A DNA stretch of 64,000 nt, taken from assembly GCA_964638035.1 (NCBI GenBank), contig CAZWXD010000014.1, positions 1 through 64,000 of the forward strand. The letters are read 5' to 3'. A program made the position numbers and the translations under genes. Shown here in pieces: positions 54,351 to 63,663 of the stretch. Every line of letters begins with the position of its first letter. Position 1 is the stretch's first letter. This stretch comes from JAGGAG01 sp964638035 (GTDB lineage: Bacteria > Gemmatimonadota > Gemmatimonadetes > Gemmatimonadales > GWC2-71-9). The notes beneath the pieces were generated by a model, which was given only the letters and a program-made list of their open reading frames with translations, did no database searches and had not been told where the DNA came from.

Positions 54351-54568
54351 GGGTATCTCCCAAAGGGGGTTGAGAATCCGGGCGGCCAAACGTCGCGGTT
54401 CCTGCGACGGCCGTCAAGCCGCATGGTGCGCCAGGTCACACGGCTCCAGCAGGGGCAGGGCGGCCGGCAGGCAGCATGAGGGGCGGCGCCGGCCCGTGCG
54501 CCGACCCCGCCCCCCACTGCACGGCGGCTACCCTGCGGCGCCCCTTGCGCTTAAGTTGCCGACCCGCT

Positions 54569-54655
54569 GGACAGGTGTCCGAGTGGCTGAAGGAGCCGGT
54601 CTCGAAAACCGGTATACCGGCAACGGTATCGAGGGTTCGAATCCCTCCCTGTCCG
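54569..54655 (+). tRNA. tRNA-Ser (anticodon CGA)
   Basis: Acceptor arms GGACAGG and CCTGTCC pair perfectly, discriminator G. The anticodon loop CTCGAAA gives CGA. A long variable arm is present; T-loop GGTTCGAATCC. CCA is not encoded. Confidence 0.95.
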
Positions 54656-54668
54656 TCCTTCCATGGTG

Positions 54669-54842
54669 TCAGGCCAGGAGCTGCACGGCTCCGGCTGCCG
54701 GTGCGGCGCTCACCCCCCGCTCCATGGGTGTCTTGTAGGTCTTCACGGCCACCAGCAGGATCACCAGCAGGATGAGCGTGGGGATGAACCACACCCACCA
54801 CGCAACGTGACGCAATGGCTCCCGGCCTTCGGTCGATGCCAT
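54669..54842 (-). CDS. Small membrane protein, 57 residues
   Basis: 57 residues with one helix (WFIPTLILLVILLVAV, about 18-33) after a short soluble head. GGGGAG stands six bases before the ATG at 54842, which supports a real gene. It follows the DUF5692-like gene with a hairpin between; perhaps its partner. No family recognised. Confidence 0.6.
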   Translation of the reverse strand: MASTEGREPLRHVAWWVWFIPTLILLVILLVAVKTYKTPMERGVSAAPAAGAVQLLA

Positions 54843-54871
54843 GTCTTGCTCCCCAGGAAAGTAAGGTGAAC

Positions 54872-54902
54872 GGCGGCCCTGCCCCTGTGGCGCAGGGCCG
54901 CC
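54872..54902 (-). promoter_or_regulatory. Strong hairpin between two membrane-protein genes
   Basis: GGCGGCCCTG, 11 bases, CAGGGCCGCC: a perfect 10-bp stem just after the DUF5692-like gene and before the 57-residue gene. It could attenuate transcription or protect the upstream message. Confidence 0.6.
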
Positions 54903-54915
54903 CGGTGTTCCCTGC

Positions 54916-56220
54916 CTACGCCGCTGCCAGCCGCGCCTCGGGCGGGATGGGCTGCCCGGTGGCCGACTCGTTCTGCCCCACCTCGATGCTTGCCGGGGCT
55001 TTCCCGGTGAACCGCCACCGGAAGTGCAGGAAGGCATAGGCGACGTTCACCGCGAGGCTCAGGATCGCAAAGCCCCAGATGAGCTGGTCGCTCCGCCACA
55101 GCGGCATCGCCATGTGCATCTGGAAGACGTTGTCCGCCAGGCGCTTGAAGGTGAACAGGTACATCATGTAGAGCGTGAGGGTATAGGCGCGTGCCTGCAT
55201 CCAGGTGCCTTCCCGGATGTAGAACGCTGTCACCGTGGGCGCCACGATGATGATGATGGTGTACCAGACCGTGTTCGGGAAGTTCATGTACACGAAGCAG
55301 ATGTTCCAGATATCGTAGGCGATGATCCAGAACTTGGTCATCCCGGGCCAGAGCATGTCGTGTGGCGCCTCGGGATCCCGGTGGATGGTGAGCCAGGCGC
55401 TGATGGTGATGATGTTGAGGATCCCCGCCGTGGCATTGAGCAGGTTGGGCACCGAGTCCCCGCTCAGCCAGGTGGCCAGGTCCTGCTTCACCGCCTCGGC
55501 GATGTTGATGGCCAGGATGACCGCCACCGTGATCCGGGCCCAGCGCTTCTTCCAGATCCCCGTGAACCGCATCAGCGAGAAGAACACCGCGCCGGCCACC
55601 GCCGAATAGAGCTTGACCCAGCGGAACCAGTGGTCGAAGCCCGAATGGAGCCAGAGGGGGATCAGCACGATCGGAAGCACGAAGTACCACACAATCGCGG
55701 CGTTCTTCGAGTACCGGGTCCACTCGTTGATGGCAACGAGGAAGAAGAACAGGAAGATGCCGTGGATCCACGAGATGGCAGGCGAGAACGGCCTGACGGT
55801 CAGCGGCAGCTCCCCCAGCTTGAACTCGTACTGGCGGTTCGTGAGCTTCCGGAAGGTGGCGCCCTCCAGCTCGGGCAATACCGTGCCGCCACTGAGGGTG
55901 ATGCCATCCGGCCCTTCGGTGAAGCGCAGCTGCTCCACCTTCTTGTAGGTCCCGGTGGACTTGTGGACCTCCACGGTGCCGTCAGTGCTGAAGCGGAAGT
56001 CGTAGATGACCCCGCCATCCCCCGCCACGCCAACCTCGGGCACTCCCTCGAACGTGGCGATCCAGCGGCCGGACAACCCCGCCTGGGCCTGGGCCGACGT
56101 TGCGAGGACGCCCAGCGCCGCCAGGGCCAGCACCAGCATGCCGCGGACGCGGCGCCAGGTGCTGGCGGCCAGGCCAGCCTGCGCGTGCAGCGGAGCATCA
56201 CCAGCCGGACGAGCGAACAT
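54916..56220 (-). CDS. Polytopic membrane protein with N-terminal beta domain (DUF5692-like)
   Basis: 434 residues. A signal-type helix (about 28-45) is followed by about 100 residues of beta-rich domain (GRWIATFEGVPE to KLGELPLTVRPF), then about eight to nine helices. The membrane half resembles DUF5692 in its pattern of Trp/Phe-rich helices, but this is from memory. GGGAG lies six bases before the ATG at 56220. It is followed by a small membrane protein. Confidence 0.65.
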   Translation of the reverse strand: MFARPAGDAPLHAQAGLAASTWRRVRGMLVLALAALGVLATSAQAQAGLSGRWIATFEGVPEVGVAGDGGVIYDFRFSTDGTVEVHKSTGTYKKVEQLRFTEGPDGITLSGGTVLPELEGATFRKLTNRQYEFKLGELPLTVRPFSPAISWIHGIFLFFFLVAINEWTRYSKNAAIVWYFVLPIVLIPLWLHSGFDHWFRWVKLYSAVAGAVFFSLMRFTGIWKKRWARITVAVILAINIAEAVKQDLATWLSGDSVPNLLNATAGILNIITISAWLTIHRDPEAPHDMLWPGMTKFWIIAYDIWNICFVYMNFPNTVWYTIIIIVAPTVTAFYIREGTWMQARAYTLTLYMMYLFTFKRLADNVFQMHMAMPLWRSDQLIWGFAILSLAVNVAYAFLHFRWRFTGKAPASIEVGQNESATGQPIPPEARLAAA

Positions 56221-56261
56221 GCTGACTCCCGGGTTCGGGGACTGTGGATCGGAAGGTCGGG

Positions 56262-57023
56262 CTACTTGCCATCATCAGAAAGGTCCACGAAGGGGAACAC
56301 CGCCGAGACCTGCAGGGTGCGGTTCCGGATCGCGTCGCCGGGGTTGTCCTTGAGGAGGTCGGTGAAGCCCCACTGGTACCGGACGAATATGGTGGGCCGG
56401 CTGCGGGTCTTGCTGCCCCAGGGCGAGTACCCGGCCTCGAGCACGGCGCCAAAGTCCCAGCGCTGGTAGTAGTCGGATGAGTTGAACGACACGTCCACGT
56501 CACCCGACACCGGGGGCGCCGTCGTGGTGAAGATGGACTTCACGCTGGTGCGATAGGCGGCGTACGGACCGGCCCCCACCCGGAACTTCGGGTGCGGACG
56601 GTAGGAGAGCACCACCGGGAGGTCGATGAAGTTGAAGTTGACCTTGGTGCGGCTGGTGCGGCTCAGGACATCGTCCAGCTCGGGGTTGCCCTGCATGTAC
56701 GCCGGAACGGCCCCGGCCGACGACGCCCCCTTCTGGGACAGTGGGGCAAGCTCGGGGAGGAGCCACCACTTCCCCTCACCATCGAGCCGCTTGTTGAGCA
56801 CCACGGCATAGTTCAGGCCCCAGCGGGTCTCAGTGTCAGCGAGCCCGGTGAGCGACGACGCGTTGGCGCCGATCTTGATGGCAAAGTGCAGGTCTGGCGC
56901 CGCCACCTTGGGCCCGAAGATCATGACGAGGATGACGGCCTGTGCCTGGGCCTGCCGCACGCCGGCCAGGGAGAACACGATGGCCAGGCAGGCCCCGAGG
57001 ACTGCCGCACGAAGGCGGTGCAT
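56262..57023 (-). CDS. Outer-membrane beta-barrel protein
   Basis: 253 residues. Signal peptide to about residue 28. The mature part has barrel strands with PVVLSYRPHPKFRVGAGPYA and a Phe-rich C-terminus. It resembles small porin-like or PorT-type proteins. AAGGAG lies five bases before the ATG at 57023. Followed 41 bases later by the DUF5692-like gene. Confidence 0.7.
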   Translation of the reverse strand: MHRLRAAVLGACLAIVFSLAGVRQAQAQAVILVMIFGPKVAAPDLHFAIKIGANASSLTGLADTETRWGLNYAVVLNKRLDGEGKWWLLPELAPLSQKGASSAGAVPAYMQGNPELDDVLSRTSRTKVNFNFIDLPVVLSYRPHPKFRVGAGPYAAYRTSVKSIFTTTAPPVSGDVDVSFNSSDYYQRWDFGAVLEAGYSPWGSKTRSRPTIFVRYQWGFTDLLKDNPGDAIRNRTLQVSAVFPFVDLSDDGK

Positions 57024-57159
57024 GACGCTCCTTGGTGGTACGGGGATGGTGCGGCAGACGGCGGATGCCACAAAAGCTCACTTGGGGCCGTGCCAGCGTC
57101 AAGGGACGGGCAGGGCCTTCATGTCACCGTGACGCAGCGCGTTGCGCTCCGTTTTCAGG

Positions 57160-57771
57160 TCAGAAGGTGCCTTCCAGGCCGACCATCCAGAACTGGTCGC
57201 CTGCGGGATCGATGAAGTACGCCAGCAGCTGCACCGGGCCCGGCCCCGCCCGTGCAAGGAAGCCCCAGTCCGCGTCCACCTCTGCGCGGAAGGTCTTCGT
57301 CCGCTGCGACATCAACCCAAGGGCACCCCACGGCACCACCCGGTATGACAGCTCGCCCCAGGCATAGAAGAAGTTGCCCTGGCTGCCGTCCAGGTCGAAC
57401 AGGTACTCGGCCTCGACCCATGCCTCCAGCCTCCCTGTCGTGAACTCGACCTCGACGCCGGGCACCACGCCGTCGGTCTGCCCCACGGCGACGCCCGCCA
57501 TGGGCGTGAGCACCAGGGTGCCCAGCGACCACGAGCGTCCCACGAACGCGGAGAAGGTGTCGCGGTCCTCATAGTTGTAACGGGCTTCGAGGTGGAGTGC
57601 GCCGCGATCGGCCAGCGCCATCGGCAGCAGGAAGTCAGGTTCGTCGGGGATGAAGTAGTGGTAGGCCTGGAGGTCGAACGACCAATACTGCTGGCCAGCC
57701 TGGGCGTGGGATGCCGCTGGCATCGCCAGCACCGCCAGCACCGCCGCAGGCAGGAGCCTCAGGTGGGCCAC
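57160..57771 (-). CDS. Outer-membrane protein, barrel-like
   Basis: 203 residues. Signal peptide (MAHLRLLPAAVLAVLAMPAA), then alternating beta strands (LEARYNYEDRDTFSAFVGRS; GLEGTF at the end, terminal Phe). The GTG at 57771 overlaps the tadA stop by 13 bases. Function unknown. Confidence 0.7.
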   Translation of the reverse strand: MAHLRLLPAAVLAVLAMPAASHAQAGQQYWSFDLQAYHYFIPDEPDFLLPMALADRGALHLEARYNYEDRDTFSAFVGRSWSLGTLVLTPMAGVAVGQTDGVVPGVEVEFTTGRLEAWVEAEYLFDLDGSQGNFFYAWGELSYRVVPWGALGLMSQRTKTFRAEVDADWGFLARAGPGPVQLLAYFIDPAGDQFWMVGLEGTF

Positions 57772-58286
57772 TCACCAGTCCAGCCCGACGTGGGCCGGTC
57801 ACCCCATCCCCCGCCCCGTCGGGCGTGGAAGAACTGGCGGAGCAGCTCGCCGCATTCGTCGGCCATGACGCCAGGCAGCACCTCAGGGCGATGGTTGAGG
57901 CGGGGATGCCGCAGCAGGTCAAGCACCGACCCGCTCATTCCCGCGCGCTGGTCCCAGGCGCCGAACACGACGCGCCCCACCTTGGCCAGCACGATGGCGC
58001 CGGCACACTGCGCACAGGGCTCGAGAGTGACGTACAGGGTGCAGCCGGGGAGGCGGTCGGTCCGCAACTCGGCGAGCGCCCGCTGGATGGCGAGGAGTTC
58101 CGCGTGCGCCGTGGGATCGCGGCGCTGGATGGTCTCGTTGTGCGCCTCGGCGAGGTGGGTGCCGTCGTCATCCCGCATGACCACGGCACCGACCGGCACC
58201 TCGTCCCGGACCGCCGCCGTGCGCGCGAGCCGGAGGGCGGCTTCCATGCCGAGCAGGGTGGTTGGAGACGGGTTGCCGCGGCGCAT
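57759..58286 (-). CDS. tadA: Deaminase of the TadA/cytidine-deaminase type (tRNA adenosine deaminase)
   Basis: 175 residues. TAHAELLAI provides HAE and EPCAQCAGAI the two zinc Cys. It should turn A34 to inosine in tRNA-Arg. A 20-residue extension past the usual end is present (GGGWGDRPTSGW). The ATG at 58286 has GGAGG three bases upstream; a longer N-terminus is possible. Guanine deaminase-like alternatives cannot be fully excluded. Confidence 0.82.
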   Translation of the reverse strand: MRRGNPSPTTLLGMEAALRLARTAAVRDEVPVGAVVMRDDDGTHLAEAHNETIQRRDPTAHAELLAIQRALAELRTDRLPGCTLYVTLEPCAQCAGAIVLAKVGRVVFGAWDQRAGMSGSVLDLLRHPRLNHRPEVLPGVMADECGELLRQFFHARRGGGWGDRPTSGWTGEWPT

Positions 58287-58361
58287 GAGCCTCCGAACCG
58301 GATAGGTGGAGCGGCAGAGCAACCTGCCCAAGCTAGCCCCGCCTGGCACACCGCGCGACCG

Positions 58362-61010
58362 CTACCCCCTGGCGACCGCCTCGGCCGCCTGCCCGGCGTC
58401 CCCGGCCGACCGCGGGCCGTGCACCAGGACCAGGGCCCCGTCGTCGCGCCGCACGTCGATGCGGTCGCCCTCCCGGAAGTTCCCCTCCAGCACCTCGAGC
58501 GCGATCGGGTTCTGCAGCAGGCGCTGGATGACCCGCTTGAGCGGGCGCGCCCCGTACACCGGGTCGTACCCCTGGGTCACCAGCAGCTCGACCGCGTCAG
58601 GGGCCAGCGACAGGCCGATGCCACGCTGCTCCAGTTGCGCCCGGAGCCTGGCCAGTTGCAGCTCCACGATATGGCCAAGGTCGCCCTCGGTGAGCTGGCG
58701 GAACACGATGATGTCATCCACCCGGTTCAGGAACTCCGGACGGAAGTGCCGGCGCAGCTCGTCCAGGACGCGCTCGGTGACGCGGTCCCAGGCCCCCTCG
58801 TTCGCGGCCGGCCCGGCCTCGACGATGAACTGGCTCCCGATGTTCGAGGTCATGATGATGACCGTGTTCCGGAAATCCACCACCCGCCCCTGGCTGTCCG
58901 TAAGCCGCCCGTCATCCAGGATCTGGAGCAACAGGTTGAAGACATCGGGATGCGCCTTCTCGATCTCGTCGAACAGGAGGACGCTGTAGGGCCGGCGGCG
59001 GACGGCCTCGGTGAGCTGGCCGCCCTCCTCGAAGCCCACGTACCCCGGCGGGGCGCCGATCATGCGGGCCACCGAGTGCTTCTCCATGTACTCCGACATG
59101 TCGAGCCGCACGAGCGCGCGCTCGTCGTCGAAGAGGAACTCGGCCAGGGCCCGCGCGGTCTCGGTCTTGCCCACGCCCGTCGGCCCCAGGAAGATGAACG
59201 AGCCGGTGGGGCGGTTCACGTCCTGCAGCCCGGCGCGGCTGCGCCGCACCGCATTGGCGACCGCGGCAAGCGCCGCGGGCTGGCCGATGACACGGCGACC
59301 CAGTTCGTCCTCCAGGTGGCTCAACCGCTGCTTCTCCGACTCCAGCATGCGGGTGACCGGGATGCCGGTCCATTTCGCCACGATCTCGGCGATGTCCTCG
59401 GCATCCACCTCCTCCTTCAGGTACCGGGAGGTCTGCTGCAGCTCCTGCAGCCGCCTTTCCAGCTCGGTGATCTCCCGCTCGAGCTCGGGAAGCCGGCCAT
59501 AGCGAAGCTCCGCCGCTCGCTGCAGGTTCCCCTGCCGCGTGGCCTGATCAACCTCACCCCGGAGGGCCTCGAGCTCCGACTTCCTCGACTGGATGTCCTG
59601 GATGACCTGCTTCTCCGACTGCCACTGCCCCTTCATCCCGGCGCTCTTCTCCCGCAACTCGGCGATCTCCTGCTCCACCTTCTCGCGCCGCTCCCGCCCC
59701 GCCTTGTCCTTCTCCTTGAGCAGGGCCTGGCGCTCGATCTCGAGCTGCACGATGCGACGCTCCACCTCGTCGATCTCCTGCGGCAGGCTGTCGATCTCGA
59801 TCCGGAGGCGGCTGGCCGCCTCGTCCACCAGGTCGATTGCCTTGTCGGGGAGGAACCGGTCGCCGATGTAGCGATCGGAGAGCGTGGCGGCGGCCACCAG
59901 GGCGTTGTCCGTGATGCGGACGCCGTGGTGCACCTCATACTTCTCCTTGATGCCCCGCAGGATCGCGATGGTGTCGGCCACGCTGGGCTCGCCCACCAGC
60001 ACCGGCTGGAAGCGCCGCTCCAGGGCGGCATCCTTCTCGATGTGCTTCCGGTACTCGTCGAGGGTGGTGGCGCCCACCACGCGCAGCTCGCCGCGCGCCA
60101 GCGCCGGCTTCAGCATGTTGCTGGCATCCACCGCGCCCTCGGCTGCACCCGCCCCGACGATAGTGTGGAGCTCGTCGATGAAGGTGATGTACCGGCCTTC
60201 CGAGGCCGTCAGCTCCTTGACCACTGCCTTGAGCCGCTCCTCGAACTCGCCCCGGTACTTGGCACCGGCCAGGAGGAGGCCAATGTCGAGCGCCACCAGC
60301 TCGCGGTTCCGGAGCGAGTCAGGCACGTCGCCATCCACGATGCGCTGGGCCAGCCCCTCGACGATGGCCGTCTTGCCGACGCCGGGCTCGCCAATGAGCA
60401 CCGGGTTGTTCTTGGTGCGGCGCGACAGCACCTGCATCACCCGGCGGACTTCCTCGTCGCGCCCGATCACGGGATCGAGCTTCCCCTTGCGCGCCGCGTC
60501 GGTGAGGTTGCGGGTGTACTTCTCCAGCGCCTGGTACTGCGCCTCGGGGGACTGGTCCTGCACCCGGTGGCTTCCACGCACCTCCCCCAACGCCTCAACC
60601 AGCTGGTCGCTCGACACCCCGGCCTGCGAGAGCAACGCCCGCGCCGTCGTGCCCTTCTCCTTCGCCAGCGCGATGAGCAGGTGCTCGGTCGAGACGTAGG
60701 CGTCACCCAGCGCCTTGGCCTCGGTCTCGGCCACATCAAACACCTTGTTGATCTCGCGGCTGAACGAGGGCTCCGCCCCGCCAGACTGCTTCGGGAACCG
60801 GTCGAGTTCTCGGCCAACGGCCTCGCGAAGCTGCGAGACGTTGAGCCCCGCCTTCTGCAGCAGCGGAATGACGATACCTTCCGGCTGCTCCAGCAGGACG
60901 GAAAACAGGTGGGCGTCGTTGACGACAGGGTTGCCCCGGCTGCGCGCGAGTTCCGCCGCATCCCGGAAGGCTTCCTGTCCCTTGATGGTAAGCCGGTCAG
61001 GTCTGATCAT
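58362..61010 (-). CDS. clpB: ATP-dependent disaggregase ClpB
   Basis: 882 residues. N-domain with Clp repeats, first Walker A GEPGVGKT (207-214), a long coiled-coil middle domain (EKDKAGRERREKVEQEIAEL), second Walker A GPTGVGKT (about 608), and C-terminal D2 small domain. It pulls proteins from aggregates with DnaK. It begins with ATG at 61010, 86 bases after the upstream exporter. No CIRCE found upstream. Confidence 0.96.
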   Translation of the reverse strand: MIRPDRLTIKGQEAFRDAAELARSRGNPVVNDAHLFSVLLEQPEGIVIPLLQKAGLNVSQLREAVGRELDRFPKQSGGAEPSFSREINKVFDVAETEAKALGDAYVSTEHLLIALAKEKGTTARALLSQAGVSSDQLVEALGEVRGSHRVQDQSPEAQYQALEKYTRNLTDAARKGKLDPVIGRDEEVRRVMQVLSRRTKNNPVLIGEPGVGKTAIVEGLAQRIVDGDVPDSLRNRELVALDIGLLLAGAKYRGEFEERLKAVVKELTASEGRYITFIDELHTIVGAGAAEGAVDASNMLKPALARGELRVVGATTLDEYRKHIEKDAALERRFQPVLVGEPSVADTIAILRGIKEKYEVHHGVRITDNALVAAATLSDRYIGDRFLPDKAIDLVDEAASRLRIEIDSLPQEIDEVERRIVQLEIERQALLKEKDKAGRERREKVEQEIAELREKSAGMKGQWQSEKQVIQDIQSRKSELEALRGEVDQATRQGNLQRAAELRYGRLPELEREITELERRLQELQQTSRYLKEEVDAEDIAEIVAKWTGIPVTRMLESEKQRLSHLEDELGRRVIGQPAALAAVANAVRRSRAGLQDVNRPTGSFIFLGPTGVGKTETARALAEFLFDDERALVRLDMSEYMEKHSVARMIGAPPGYVGFEEGGQLTEAVRRRPYSVLLFDEIEKAHPDVFNLLLQILDDGRLTDSQGRVVDFRNTVIIMTSNIGSQFIVEAGPAANEGAWDRVTERVLDELRRHFRPEFLNRVDDIIVFRQLTEGDLGHIVELQLARLRAQLEQRGIGLSLAPDAVELLVTQGYDPVYGARPLKRVIQRLLQNPIALEVLEGNFREGDRIDVRRDDGALVLVHGPRSAGDAGQAAEAVARG

Positions 61011-61096
61011 GGCCGCCCGATGGGCAATGGGTATGCCCCGAAGATGTGCCGATTTGACAGGAATGCCAGCCCGACTCCCACCAGTCCTCCCTGCAA

Positions 61097-63523
61097 CTAT
61101 ATCCGGGGTAGCGCGGCCCGATCCCGTGCGGACACGGCTGGGACATGACCGGAGTGCAGTCCCGGCACAAGCCAGAGTGCGGACAGGAGCGACGCAGTGA
61201 GCCCCACGGACGCCACGATGCCGACCTCTCGCACCCCCGGGAACCGTGCCACGGCGAGGCAGGCAAAGGCCGCGATGGTGGTGATAGTGGTAATGATCAT
61301 GGGAGCGCCGGATTCCTGCAGGACGACATCCAGCGGCTCGCCACCGTGGAGGCGATCCACGATGTGAATGCCGTCATCCGAGCCGATGCCAACGAGGACC
61401 GGGCCGATGGCGAGCGAGAGCACATTGAGTTCGAGCCCGAGGACTCCGAGGGTGCCGAGGGCGGCGGCAACACCGACAACCATGGGCACGAGGGCCAGGG
61501 CCACCTTGCCCAGGTTCCGGAAGCGCCACCAGAGCAGCAGGAGGGTCAGGCCGATGGCGAGCCCGGTGGCACGCAGCAGGTCATGCCGGAGTACCTCGGC
61601 GTGGGTGGCACCACGGAGGGCGTCGCCCCTGAACAGGACGCTATCGAGCGTCGGAGCCGGGAGGCCTGCCAGTGCCGTGGTGAACCGGCGCACCACGCCG
61701 GGTTCCCAGGGAAGGTGCGTGAGGAAGATCTCGCTGGAGACGACATGGCGACCATTCTCTTGTGAGACATGGCGGTCCACCAGGTGCCCCAGGCCGGCAG
61801 CCCGCAGCGTGCCGGGAGTTACCTCCTCCCAGGGGCCGGCGAGCGCCTGCCGGAGGAGGGGCAGCCCCCTGGTCACACGGATGGAGTCGATGGCGCGAAA
61901 CCGCGTCCCCGGCGTCCATGCCAGCCGGGACGGCAGGTGGCCACGCCGGGACTCGAGCAGCGCGAGCCTGGACCCCTGGCTGTCGGGTGCAGGAATCCAG
62001 CGAGAGAGCGACGCAATCGCGGCGATCCCGGCCCTGCCCTGCACCGACGCGATGGCCTCGACCGCAGCGCGATCGCGTTCCAGCGCCTCCGCCACGGTGG
62101 CGCCCCCTGACAGGATGCGTATGGATGCGAAGGACATGCCGAACTGCCGCCGAACACTGTCGAGAAGCGCGGTCTCGGGGAGACCGCGGACCACCACGCT
62201 CCAGGGATGCGGCTCCACCCGCACACCATGGGCGAGCCAGAGGCAGAGGCCCACAACGGCGACCAGCGAGAACAGGGAGGTGTGGTATGGAAGGCGCGTC
62301 GTGCGGAACGGGGCACGGACCAGGGCCAGGCCAGGTCCAAGGCGCCTTCCGGGGGCAGTCCAGGCCAGGAGCAATGGGAGCGCGGTGAAGCTGGCCGCGA
62401 CGATGAGGAGGAGACCCAGGGCGCCCAGGATGCCGAGTTGGCGCATGACCGGGTACCGCACGGCCACGAGCGAAAGGAAGGCAGCGGCGCTGGTGAATGC
62501 GCCGAGCAGGACGCCGGGACCAGGCCGGGCGATCGCACCGGCGAGGGCAGCGGCAGGATCGGACCGATCGCTGCTGGAGAACCAGTAGTGGGTGATGATG
62601 TAGATGGCGAACTCATCGCCAAACCCCACCAGGGCCACGACGAAGAACCAGGCAACGAGGCTGACGGTGCCCCAGACGACTGCAGCAGCAGCACCGGTCA
62701 GCGCCAGGCCGAAGGTGGTCGTCGCCAGGATGATGAGGGGACCAGCGGGTCCCCGGAAGAGCAGGAGCAGGAGGGCGAAGACGACAAGGGCCGCGGTGAT
62801 GGCGACCCGCTGGATGTCCCTGAGGGCCAGGTCGGTTCCCGCGACATACGCTGCGGAGCGGCCCAGCACGGACACGGTTCCACCAGCAATGCCGGCCTTC
62901 CTCGCCTCGGCACCGGCGCGCTGCAGGATGGGGGTCACCCCAGCCAGGAAGGCCCGTGCGGAGGCGATGTCATCGAGCCGCTTCGCGGGCTCGACCAGCA
63001 CCAGCCATGTGCGGCGATCCACCGAGGTGAAATAGCCGCCATCGACGGCAACGCCAGGCAGCGCCAGGGCGCGCGCCATGATGCGGTGAGCGGCCCGGAC
63101 GGCGGGGGCGGCCTCACCCCTATCCAGCAGGGGCCGGAGGGCGCTGTCGGGCAGGGCCAGGAGGAGGTGGCGGGCCACCGTGCTTTGGAAGTACGCAGGC
63201 ACCGAGCTGTCCAGCCGGTGGCTGACGTGGCCGACACCAGGCAGCGCGGCGAGTCGCCTGGCGAGGCTGTCAAGCACGGGGCCGGCCAGCCCGCTCCGCG
63301 TCGCGCGGGGGGAACGGAGGATGACCACCAGGCGGTCGCTGCCACCAGGCGCGGGTGCCAGGTGCAGGGGCGCCGCGCCTCCCTGCTGCGGCAGGAAGTC
63401 GCCGGCCTCGTGCCGGAACGTCAGTCGTCCTGCCAGGCCACCTGCCAGGAGGGCCAGGCCGGCGACGCCCAGGGTCCAGCGAACCCGTTGCGAGACGAGC
63501 AGGGTAGCCAGCGCGTGGACCAT
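61097..63523 (-). CDS. MMPL/RND-family exporter
   Basis: 808 residues, two-fold repeat. Twelve helices in two halves with large periplasmic loops. ALVGFGDEFAIYIITHYWF and GIGSDDGIHIVDRL are the conserved Asp-containing motifs. Proton-driven export of a lipid or other hydrophobic molecule is likely; a hopanoid transporter is one option. ATG at 63523 has GAGGG five bases upstream; ATG at 63538 has none. Confidence 0.82.
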   Translation of the reverse strand: MVHALATLLVSQRVRWTLGVAGLALLAGGLAGRLTFRHEAGDFLPQQGGAAPLHLAPAPGGSDRLVVILRSPRATRSGLAGPVLDSLARRLAALPGVGHVSHRLDSSVPAYFQSTVARHLLLALPDSALRPLLDRGEAAPAVRAAHRIMARALALPGVAVDGGYFTSVDRRTWLVLVEPAKRLDDIASARAFLAGVTPILQRAGAEARKAGIAGGTVSVLGRSAAYVAGTDLALRDIQRVAITAALVVFALLLLLFRGPAGPLIILATTTFGLALTGAAAAVVWGTVSLVAWFFVVALVGFGDEFAIYIITHYWFSSSDRSDPAAALAGAIARPGPGVLLGAFTSAAAFLSLVAVRYPVMRQLGILGALGLLLIVAASFTALPLLLAWTAPGRRLGPGLALVRAPFRTTRLPYHTSLFSLVAVVGLCLWLAHGVRVEPHPWSVVVRGLPETALLDSVRRQFGMSFASIRILSGGATVAEALERDRAAVEAIASVQGRAGIAAIASLSRWIPAPDSQGSRLALLESRRGHLPSRLAWTPGTRFRAIDSIRVTRGLPLLRQALAGPWEEVTPGTLRAAGLGHLVDRHVSQENGRHVVSSEIFLTHLPWEPGVVRRFTTALAGLPAPTLDSVLFRGDALRGATHAEVLRHDLLRATGLAIGLTLLLLWWRFRNLGKVALALVPMVVGVAAALGTLGVLGLELNVLSLAIGPVLVGIGSDDGIHIVDRLHGGEPLDVVLQESGAPMIITTITTIAAFACLAVARFPGVREVGIVASVGLTASLLSALWLVPGLHSGHVPAVSARDRAALPRI

Positions 63524-63566
63524 ACCGCCCTCAAACATGGGTCAGCCACAGGGTGCGGGAATCCCC

Positions 63567-63594
63567 TTACGTCCCGGCAAGCCCAGCGTATATT
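63567..63594 (+). promoter_or_regulatory. Possible promoter before the edge lipoprotein
   Basis: TTACGT (63567-63572) and TATATT (63589-63594) with a 16-base spacer, about 70 bases before the ATG at 63664. Weak match. Confidence 0.4.
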
Positions 63595-63663
63595 CGCGCT
63601 GGAAGCGCGGGCCGGGAACGGCCGAACGACCGCTCCGGCCCTCCAGGCCCGAGGAGGCTCGAT

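Noticed and set aside
61011..61096. CIRCE or another heat-shock operator before clpB
   Set aside because: No paired GCACTC/GAGTGC arms were found in this interval.
57711..61148. A plus-strand frame of 1145 codons opposite tadA and clpB
   Set aside because: It is antisense to clpB, a certain gene; long open antisense frames are common at this GC level, and the translation shows no domain and has His/Arg/Gly-rich composition.
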